This document shows, piece by piece, positions 43,851-54,700 of a stretch of DNA of 64,000 nucleotides (position 1 is its first letter; each line of letters starts with the position of its first letter). The DNA comes from Trichobilharzia regenti. Its lineage: Eukaryota; Platyhelminthes; Trematoda; Strigeidida; Schistosomatidae. The notes beneath the pieces are model-generated. The model saw only the letters and a list, made by a program, of their open reading frames with translations, searched no databases and was not told the origin of the DNA. Location of the stretch: NCBI GenBank assembly GCA_944472135.2, contig OX235270.1, positions 83,895,168 through 83,959,167 on the forward strand, in the 5' to 3' direction. A program made the position numbers and the translations under genes.

Positions 43851-44510
43851 AGCCTTAGCAACCTCATTTAGGGACAGAGCAGTGGAGAAATCCCTAACTG
43901 ACCAAATCCCAGTGGATAGTCTTTTATGTGCTGCCCGGCGAAACGCATCCTTTAGACGACAGAAAGACTGCGACAACAGCCAATGTATTTACCTGACCAT
44001 CAACCATGAAGTAAGGAATGTCACTCCATAGGCTGTCTAGATTACTGCTTAAAGCAAAACGCCCGGATACAGTCATTTTAACTGATGATTTTAATGCCTA
44101 AATAGGGAAGCTGTGCCAGTCGGAAAAGCATATTAGTGGTATTCATGTAGTCCCATGCTGACGAATCGACAACGGTGATCACTTTCTACAGTTATGTTGG
44201 GATAATCAATCACCTATTCACCATTAGAATTAATTTCAAACATAAGGAGAGGCAGTGTCTTACCTGGACGCCTCCGTCGTCAAATCAACCATAGACTAAA
44301 ATAGATCACGTGACCATCAGCTATCGATGGAAAGGGTTAATAAGAGACTTCCATTCCTTCTATAACATCTGTGTAGACTCCGCTCACGAACACATCTGAG
44401 CATGTATACATAGCAGACTGAACGACAAAGCTATTTTACCTCCAGAAGCTGATGGGTCCTACTCGCATGTGTGTTGTGACCACAGATACATTAGAATCGG
44501 TAAAAGAAAC
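43851..44510 (+). mobile_element. LINE-B fragment, APE C-terminal half
   Basis: Plus-strand EKSLTDQIPVDSLLCAARRN matches the EKTLLDWIPVDSRMCAF of 59750. The DFNA block follows near 44085 and the LTWR block near 44260. Roughly 40 codons are missing between this and the piece ending at 42925. Confidence 0.7.
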
Positions 44511-44634
44511 TTGACATAATCCCCCTCTCTGTTTTTCTGCCTACCTGATATCTACACATATTAGTTTCTTATGTCTATAGAATTGTATCTGTTAACAGTT
44601 TTATATTATCATTATTATATTAAGTGAAAAACCT

Positions 44635-47600
44635 CGCCTAGATTACTAGCTTGCTAGGCTACCAGCTTCCTAGTTTTCCAGCCGGTCCCAAACCCGGATA
44701 AAGGGGGAGGGTTGGGGCGTGGTGCTAGCAACTGCACTCCAAAAACCTAACCAAACCGCTACAGAAACTTCAACGCACAAATATATTGAAAATACTAAAA
44801 ATATAAACAGTAACCTTATTTTTCGATGGAATCGGGGAAGTGAAATGACGCAGGCTGGTGAAAGCCTTCGGGAAGCCAGTCGTCAGCCGATGTCCCTTCT
44901 TTTGATGAAAGCAAAAAATACGGATGGGAACGTGGAATGTTCGTACAATGTACGAAACTGGAAAGGCTGCTCGGGTAGCCGCAGAAATGAGAAGATTTAT
45001 AATAGAAGTGTTGGGAATCTGCGAGAGCAGTATGGAACGGATCTGGAAGGTGCCAACTACCAACTGGAGAGACAGTAATCTATTCAGATCACCCAGAGGA
45101 CAACCACGAGCACACCGAGGGAGTGGTCATCATGATGTCACCAACAGCTGCCAAAGCCCTCATGCAGTTGGAACCAACATCCTCCAGGATAATGACAGCT
45201 AGGTTCAACTCAAAAGGAAGGAAAGTTACAGTCATTCAATGCTATGAGCTTACAAACATCTCAGAACAAGAGAAGAAGGAGGATTTCAACAGACAATAAC
45301 AAACAGTAATGGGAAACGTCCCAAACGGTGATATCAAAATCCTGATGGGTGATATGAATGCGAAGCTGGGAGGAGACAACACAGGAAGAGAACTCACCAT
45401 GGGTCGAGAGGCTCTTGATGAAATGAACGACAACGGTGAACTCTTCTCAGACTTCTGCGCCTTCAATGATTTGGTGATTGGTAGGAGTGTGTTCAGAAAC
45501 AAGGATATACACAAAGTGACATGGATTTCACCAGATGGACACACCAAAAACCAGATAGACTTCATTTCAATTTCAAGAAAGTGGAGACGGAGCCTACTGG
45601 ACACAAGATCGAGGAGAGGGGTAGATGTGGGTTCAGACCACTATCAAGTACTAGGGACTTTCAAGGTGAAGCTAAAAGACTTGAGGATAGCCACAATGCA
45701 AGTTCAACACTCAAAAACTGAAAGGCACAACCACAAAGGACACTTTCACTGCAAATGTCAGAGCAAAGCAGGAAACACTATGTGACATCATGGAAGAATC
45801 ATGCGTGGAAGACCACTGGAACTCTCTGAAGGTGATTTTTAACGAAACGTGTTCAACGGTTCTAGGAAGAAAGAAAAGGGAAGGCAAGGAATGGCTCACA
45901 ATAAACACTTGGAAGCTAATAGAGGAGTGGAGAATGGTGAAAGAGAAAATGATTCAATGCAAAGACGGACAACAGAAAGAGACGCTGAGCTCAAATTACA
46001 CAGCATTGGACAAAGAAGTGAAGAAGAGTGCTAGGAAGGACAAAAGACGATTCTATGACAACCTGGCCACTGAAGCTGAGAAGGCAGCAGGCAAAAGGGA
46101 CCTGAGAACATCATATCAGATAACCAAGTCTCTATCCAGGAAGAGATCAACACAAGTGAAACCTATAAAAGACAGCCAAGGGAACCCAATTACCAAGGGA
46201 GAAAGACAGATTAAACAATGGGCGGATCATTTCAAAGGACTCTTGAACTGACCACCACCTGCAACTCGTCCAGAAATACCAACAACAGCGCACACAACTG
46301 CAAGCCGACACCAATCCTCCAACGAGAGCTGAAGTCTTGAATGCAATAAAGCTTCTGAAAGCTGGAAAAGCAGCTAGACCAGATGGAATACCCCCTGAAG
46401 CACTGAAAGCAGACCCAGAGACTACAGCAGACATGCTGACTCCATTATTGCAAAATGTCTGAAACGAAGGAGGAAAAGGTGCCTACTGACTGGAGGAAAA
46501 GTTACCTCGTGAAACTACCAAATAAGGGAGACTTACGCCTCAGTCTGCAAGAACTGGCGAGGAATCATGTTCCTGTCGACGCCAAGTAAAATCCTGAGTC
46601 GCATCATACTGCAGAGAGTAAAGGACGCACTGGATACAGAACTCCGACCAGAACAAGCTGGATTCAGGAAAGGCAAATCATGTTCTAACCAGAATGCAAC
46701 TCTACGCATCATCATCGAACAAAGCATGGAATGGCAATCAAACCTCTATCTCAACTTTATAGACTTTGAGAGGGCCTTCAACAGACAGGGTTGACCGCGA
46801 AGTAATTCGGAAACTACTCGAGTACTACGGCGTGCAGCGCCCAAATATTCACCAACCTTATTCAACAGCTGTATGGCAACGGCACATGTCGAGTCATCCA
46901 CAACGGAAAACAGCGAGGCGTTTGGAGTAAACACAGGAGTCAGACAAGGGTGGCTTATTATCACCAATGAATGATATTCCTAATTGTGGTGGACTGACTG
47001 GATTATGCGTCAGACAGTGGGAAACGAGCAGACAAGCATATCCTGGACCGACGTAAGGAACCCAGAAGACCTGGATTTCGCGCGTGGATGATTTATGTTT
47101 GATGTCACACACAATCGAAGACTTACAAGCGAAAACCGACAAACTGGTCGAAGAAGCCGCCGGTGAAGGCAGGACTCCAGGTGAACATAGACAAGACGGA
47201 GGTTATGAAAATAACCAGCCAACAACAACAACAGCAGCAACATCCAGCGCCAATCACCATCAACGGGAGGGATTTGAAAGAGGTTACTTCATTCACTTAT
47301 CTAGGGAGCATTATCTCAACTGCAGACAGTCGGAACGGACGAGGATGTCAAATCGAGCGAGAAACGGGAAGGCGAGAAACACATTCATCAACCTGAAACC
47401 AATCTGGAAATCTTCGTCACTCAGCCACATCAACAACAAAATTCAGTAGGATTTTCAATACAAACGTCAAGTCAGTTCTCCAGTGCGGATCAGAAACTTG
47501 GCGGGTCACAAAGTATATTTCCAACAGCCTGTTCCAAACCTTTATCAACAACTGTCTCCGCTCTATAGTGAAAATCAGATGGTCGGGCCGGAAACAATCA

Positions 47601-47945
47601 CCAACAAGAAACTATGGGAAGAAACAAAACAAGAACCAATCGCGCAACAAATATGCAGGAGAAAGTGGAGATGGATTGGACACTCACCGAGGAGGCCGTT
47701 GGGTGACAGCGCGCGTCAGTCAGGTCACTGCTCGGGTGGAACCCGAAAGGGAAGCGGCGAGTGGGACGTCAGTGCAAGGGTGACATGAAGGAGATCGTGT
47801 GGAGAGGAGTTGAAACAGTATGGACTAACATGGATGCAGATGAAAAGCACAGCAGGAGACAGGAGCAATTGGAGACGTGCAGTTGATGTGCAGCCTTATG
47901 TTCCACTAGGAACCCAGGGGAACAATGATAATAAATAATAATATT
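44635..47945 (+). mobile_element. LINE-A copy, most complete, 5' leader to 3' end, pseudogenised
   Basis: RTE-type order: leader (agcttgctaggc to about 44920), APE (44924: MGTWNVRTMYETGKAARVAA; 45309-45785: GDIKILMGDMNAKLGGDN, SRRGVDVGSDHYQVLG), linker (45790-46251), RT (46310-46800 with RPDGIPPEALKADPETT, KILSRIILQRVKDALDTEL, FIDFERAF), degenerate catalytic region (ARVDDLCLM near 47085), C-terminal block (47163: INGRDLKEVTSFTYLGSIIS; 47620: CRRKWRWIGHSPRRPL) and 3' end tatgttccactaggaac with a TAA-type tail. Several frame breaks and stops. The APE makes the nick used for target-primed reverse transcription in this class. CFDP2-like host annotations derive from such elements. Confidence 0.87.
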
Positions 47946-48256
47946 AAGTGAAAAAATAGTGCAGCCAGGAAATTCTATATTTCACTAAATCCCAGTTATA
48001 AATGCGCATAATCCACTAGAAAACTTCTACATAGGCTATTAGTTGAATGCATGATTTCAAATAGTCTAGACATATGATTTGACGACAACTTATCACATTA
48101 CGCTGCGTAGTAAACACATCTCCTCGTATCTCATGTCAACTCCCCCCCCACACACACACACAACATTCAGTGTACCTCCCTCTACTTATGATTATTACAC
48201 CACCAAACGATCATTCACTGATTCGTATATTACCCAATTAAAGTAACCGAGACCGC

Positions 48257-48262
<6 letters not shown>
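47946..48262. other. No gene; short CA microsatellite
   Basis: A CA run lies at about 48149-48163. Otherwise AT-rich flank downstream of MAD2. Confidence 0.5.

Positions 48263-48301
<39 letters not shown>
48263..48301. repeat. (AT)n microsatellite
   Basis: About 39 bp of alternating AT, 260 bp beyond the MAD2 stop codon. Confidence 0.9.
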
Positions 48302-48306
<5 letters not shown>

Positions 48307-48559
48307 ATATAGAGAAAACCAATAATTAACTACACTAAGTAATATTGCTAGAATAAATCAGAATTCGCGATTGAAGCTAAATTCACTTGAGAACAGAATG
48401 GATTGTATGAGGAATATTCACGAAACTGGAACACCCATTTTCTGACTGATATGTAATTTACAGTCAAACATATTCGAGATTCTATACACAAAATATACAT
48501 TATATTTATAAAATATTCATCTCATTAAAAAAGAAGTAATAGGGCCAATTCAGTTGATT

Positions 48560-48738
48560 TCAAGCTGGCTGTGGGTTTACACATTTATATGATACTGTAT
48601 GTTCTACCCTATGCAGAGTAGTGGAAATCGATCTCAGTTTAATCTCTTCAGAGTCAGGAATAAACTGTGGACCAGTTTCCTCCCATTGAAGAGGAATATC
48701 TGCATCCTTATCTGCATACACAAGTAATTCCATTGTGC
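48560..48738 (-). CDS. MAD2L1: MAD2 exon 5 (terminal)
   Basis: 179 bp after TTAATAATAG; the first two bases complete a Cys codon (TGC), matching the Cys just before the beta-strand in human MAD2. It ends KCVNPQPA and TGA at 48560-48562. Confidence 0.95.
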
Positions 48739-51700
48739 CTATTATTAAGAAAAAGACAAAAAACAAATTGACGAATAATAATCAAAGGAATATGTGATAG
48801 GTGTACGTGTAAAATACAAAATAGGCGTACTAGTAACAGAATATTTATTTTTTTATTTTTTTTATTTTTGATTACAGCTTGATTCCACACTGTATTTTTG
48901 GTACAGGTATGGAATTTTCAGCGTGGATATCGGTAGCCCAAATTTTGCAGGCCGACCATAGATATCAGGTGTGCGTCGGTGTGGGCTCGAACCCCGGACC
49001 ATGTGCATGGTTGGCGAGTCCTAACCACTGTGCCACCAACGCACAGAAGGCTCGTTTCGCATATGTCAGCTTACTCCGTCTCTGGCATAGACGACATGAT
49101 ATCCGACTGGCTGGCTGTCGACCAAAGGGCGCGTGTACTGCTCAGCACAGCAGATCGCTCTGTCCTTCTTTATGGTTATGAGACATGGCCATTGAGAGTG
49201 GAAGGCATGAAAAGATTGGCTAGCTTTGATCATAGACACCTGCGTTGTATCTCCCGTGTGAAGTGGTATGATAGGATGAGCAATATTGAGGTTAGGCTTC
49301 GGTCGAGTGCTAGGTAAGGAGGGGACATCAATCGACGAGGCTGTGAAGTTACGTCGATTAAGACGGTTATGACATCTGTTACGTATGCCTAGTCATCGCC
49401 TTCCTCGACAATAGGCAATGTTAGCTGACACATGATAGATCAGGTTGGAAAAGAGCTGGTGGTGGTCAAACCAAAACATGGTCTCAGCAGTCAATGAAAT
49501 CCACAACAGTCAGTTTAAGCCAGCCGAGTCGGGAGGTGTAGACTTCCTGACTGGTTGGGGTCCTCGGGGCGACAAAAACCAATGGATAAAGCAATAAGAA
49601 GACGTAATTTGTCTGAATCGTGTAATGTATTTGCGCAACACATTTCGAACAATCTGATCACACACGGACTTGTCATGGAATCATCAGAACCTATTAACGG
49701 TGAGAACAGGAGACCTAGCTCTTCTATTGCGAAACATATTATAGAGACAGGTCATAAAATTGATGTTAACAGATCTTTTAAACCTATCTATAAAACGGGT
49801 TTGGGGCGTATCCTAAAGTTTGTAGAAGCCCTAGGAATTAGAAAGTTCAAGCCACCTTTATGCGTTCAAAAGCAATTCGTCATCACATTAAACCTTCTTT
49901 GGTAAATTTTGTTTTGATACCATAGCAGATGTACTATTACCTCTGCTATTTGGTTTAGTGGTCTCCATTTTTATTTTGACCTTGAGTATGTCCTTTTAAC
50001 TTGACCTAAGTCTATTTTTCTCACCTCTTACCTCTTTATTAATTTTTTATATATATTCCTATGACAAGTCCGTGTGTGATCAGATTGTTCGAAATGTGTT
50101 GCGCAAATACATTACACGATTCAGACAAATTACGTCTTCTTATTGCTTTATCTAAAAACCAATGGTTCGAGACAACTGGTGATATGGCTGGCTCAAAATA
50201 ATTCTCAATGACTGGCGCAGATGCATCCACTCCTTCTGTCTTACAATATCCAAAAGAACTATGTTGTCCTTCCATATTAATATTCTTTTTGCCTCATATT
50301 TCTGTTTTGAATCTATTTTTACTTTTTTTTTCTTGCACTGTGTGCTAAGTGAAGTGTGGCGACTCGATCTGCTGCTGCACATCGTTGCAAAGTTCTACGT
50401 TGAATCAAGTCAGTCAACAGAATACTCCTAAACGCAAAAGCCATAGACATTGGCTTAAAACCGGTCAGAACATTTGGTACAAAAGAAACAAGTTCAGTCA
50501 CTATAACTACCCTAAAAATGAAATGCGAAATCTATAAATTCATAAAGAGACTGTATGTATCTCTTAATTCATCTGATATTCAATTTAGTGTTATCTATGC
50601 ATTTTATCACTTACAGATCTATTGATTTTCAAGTATTGGTTTTGTAGGGATTTTGTTTGACTGCATGGAGGATTTCACCAAGAGCTGACATCAGTTAGAG
50701 AACCACTGGAAAACCTGGGAGTACTGGACAGCTATTTCCTCCTGGTTTGGGACTCTTTAGCAGTACGCACCCACCAGGGTTCATGGTGAAATCCTCCATG
50801 CAATCAAACAAAATCCCTACAAAACCAATACTTGAAAATTAATCTGAGGCTCACTAGCGACTGGCCCTATTCAGGCAGTTAACCTGGGGTTCTAGTAGGA
50901 AGTCGTGACCAGTAGGGTATAGCAGGTCGAAGATGAAGCAGTAAATCATCAAAGAAGACAATGCGAAGTGGTCGCGCTATGTCATGAACTGGCAGAAGTT
51001 AGAATTCAAGAACCATTGGATCGCGTCCCAGTGGCTCGATGGTCTATGAAATCGCCTTGTAACCAGAAAGTCCTGGGTTCGAACCCCGGTGGGTGCGTAT
51101 TGATGAAGAGTTCCAAACTAGGACGAAACAGCTGTCCAGTACTCCCAGATCTATTGATCTTGATAACTCACGTTTATTTTGATAACACATTAATGCTGTT
51201 TGTTTGTTAAGGATATGCATATAACGACCAATAGTAGATTTCGGAAACACCTCCACTTATGAATTATCAAAACACTTAGCTCTAATATTATGCCCCATTA
51301 GAAATCGCTCAAACTCTAAACTAACTAATTCATATGAGATGAAAAATAAACTAAATGACATTCAACTAGCGAATGATGAAACAAGGGTTAGTTTTAATAT
51401 AACTAGTCACCAGATGGGCAAACCAAAAACCAAATTGACTTCATCTCAATCTCAAGGAGGTGGAGGCGCAGCCTACTGGACACAAAAGTAAGAAGAGGAG
51501 CAGATGTTGGCTCAGACCACTATCTCGTACAAGGGACAATCCAAATCCAACTAAAAGCTTTCAGAGAAGGAGGAGCTGCAGACAGGCCACAAGCCCAGTT
51601 CAACACTCAAAACCTGAAGGACCAGGCTACAAAGGACATCTTCATTGCAAACATAAGGGACAAAGTTGAGACACAAATCAACACTAGCGAAGAGGTCAGC

Positions 51701-54700
51701 GTCGAAAAGCACTGGGACAACTTGAAAACGGTGTGGAGTCAAACCTGCATGGAAGTTCTGGGCAGAAAGAAGACAGGAGAGGCAGGACAAACAGTGGCTC
51801 ACTACGGACACTTGGAAACTAATAGAAGAGAGAAGGATGGTGAGACAAAAGATTATCCAGTGCACCGACGAGCAACAAAAACAGGAGTTGAACGCAAGCT
51901 ACAATACACTGAACAAAAGAGTAAAGAAGAGTACCATGGAAGACAAAAGAAAATATTATGAAGCCATGTCAAGTGAAGCAGAACAAGCTGCAGGCAAAGG
52001 AGACCTCGCCACACTCTACCAAACAACTAGGAACCTTTCGGGCAAAAGTTCGACACAGACTAAGCCAATAAAGGACGACAATGGAAAGTCAATCACCAAA
52101 GAGGTGGAACAGAGAAAACACTGGGCTGAACACTTCAAAAGACTTCTAAATCGACCAGATTGGAAGAAAGGATACTTATTCAAACTACCAAATAAAGGAG
52201 ACTTAAATCAATGCAAAAACTGGTGCGGAATTATGCTCCTGGCCATCCCAAGCAAAATACTAAGCCGCATCATCCTGGAGAGAATCAAACAAGCCTTGGA
52301 TGCAAAACTTAGACCGGAACAAGCTGGATTCAGGAGAAACAAGTCATGTACTGATCAAATCGCCACACTATGGACCATCATTGGACAAAGCTTGGAATGG
52401 CAGTCAGTCAGCTCTCTATCTCAACTCCATTGACTGTGAAAAGGCCTTCGACAGTGCCGATCGAGAGGTGACTTGGCAACTACTTCGCTACTACGGGGTC
52501 CCATCGACAACTATACATCTCATCCAACAGTTATACGACAATGCTGCATGCCAAGTAATCCACAACGGGAAACTTACGGAATCCTTCGAAATGAGGACGG
52601 GAGTGATGCAAGGCTGTCTACTACCTCCAATGATTTTCCTGATTGCAGTAGATTGGATAATGCGAGTGACAACGGGCAATGAGGAAACAGGCATAAAATG
52701 AGCTCACACAAAAAACTTGGAGGATGGGGACTTCACCGATGACATGTATATGTTTGATTTCTCACAGACTGGAAGATATGCAAGTGAAACACAACAAGCT
52801 GGCAGAAGAAGCATCAAAGATAGGACTCCAAGTAAACATAGATAAAACAGAGGTGATGAAGATTCCTGACCAACACCAACGGCAACACCAACAATAACAG
52901 ACAACATTCAGCAAGCATAAATAGGAGGAACCTGAAAGAAACAACCTCCTGGGAAGCATCGTTTCAACTACAGGCGGAACTGACGAACACATCAAAGCCA
53001 GAATCGGAAAAACAAGACAGGCTTTCATTACTCTTAAGTCTGTGTGGAGGTCAACATCACTCATAATCAAAAATAAGATCCGGATTTTCAACTCCAATGT
53101 GAAGTCAGTCAGCGCTACTATACGGATCAGAGACTTGCACTGCGCGTCATAAAGAGCATCTTAAACAAACTTCAGACCTTCATTAACAGGTGTCTTCGCT
53201 CAATACTCAAGATCAGATGGCCAGCCAGAAAAGATCAGCAACAGGGATCTCTGGCAATCAGCGAATCAATCAGGAACCGACTGTGAAACAAATAAGCAGG
53301 AAGAAATGGAGATGGATTCGCCATACTCTGAGGAAACCATCAAGTGACATCACTAGACAAGCTATCGCTCGAGTGGAACCCGAAAGGGAAGCGGCGAGTT
53401 GGTCGTCAGCGCAACAGTAACTTGTAGGAGGTCATGTGAAGAGGAGATGAAAGTATGTGGGCAGACTTGGAGCGGAGTGAACACGTAGGCAGAAAACCGA
53501 AAGCAATGGAGACGCGCGGCTGAAGCCCTATGTTCCTCTAGGAACTAAAGGATTTAATAATAATAACTAGTCTTTATACTAATATACCAGTCAATTTGGC
53601 CTTAGAAGCAGTTAAAAAAGAACTAACTGCGGATCCTGAACTCAGTCATAGGACAAAGCTGCCCATTGAAGAAATTATTTTAGGGAATCAGTTATGCCTC
53701 ACATCTACTATCTTCAAGTTCCAAGGCAAAATATATAGACAAATAGAAGGTGTAGCAATGGGATCACCAATATCCCCTATCGTAGTAGACATATTTATAC
53801 ACAGCTGGGAAAATATTGCCCTCAACACATTTAATCCTACTCCAAAAATATAGTGGAGATATGTGGATAACACCTTCACTCACAGTGTTAAAAACAGAAC
53901 ATATCTCATGGTTCTTGACTCATATAAACTCACTAGTGAAGGGTATAAAATTCACATTTGAATCAGAAAATGAACAAGGAGAATTAGTTATGTTAGGTTG
54001 TAAGATAAAACGAATAGAAGAAGGCAAACTACACACTAGTGTTTACAGAAAACCAACGCATTCTAATAGATATTCAGACTTTAATTCGTCTCATCCTTTA
54101 ACTGTTAAGGCAGGCTTAGTTAAGTGTCTAACAAACCAAGCCATAGCACTAAGTAGCACAAAAAAAAGACCTAGATGATGAAATAAAACAGATGGAAGTA
54201 GCGTTGGTGTTGAATAACTGTCCTATAAAATTCATTAGGAAGAATAGTAAAGGCCAAAAACAAAATAAAAATAATTGTGGAACTAGTAATAATAACATAA
54301 ATAAGAGAGAATATAAGTCACCCACTGTTATACCATATAAGGAAAGGACATCTGAAACCCTACGTAGGATTCTAAATAAAGCAGGAATTAGGGTGTCATT
54401 CAAACCTACAAACTCAGTCAGTGACAAGCTCTGTAGGCTAAAGGACACTGTCAGTTGACCCAATTAGACAAAATAATATAATTCACAAAATACTCTGCAA
54501 TGACTGTGGGTAGGGTCAACTACATAGGTCATACTAGTAGGTCAGGGGTAGTCAGATTGTCAGAACTTAACGATTTAGCTAAAGTAAGAATGGTTGACCC
54601 CGAGAAGATAAGTAATTTAAAAGAAAGCTCAGCAATTGCAATGCATGCATTAACACACAATCACACAATAGGATGAGTGGGAGAGGGTTGAAATTCTAAA

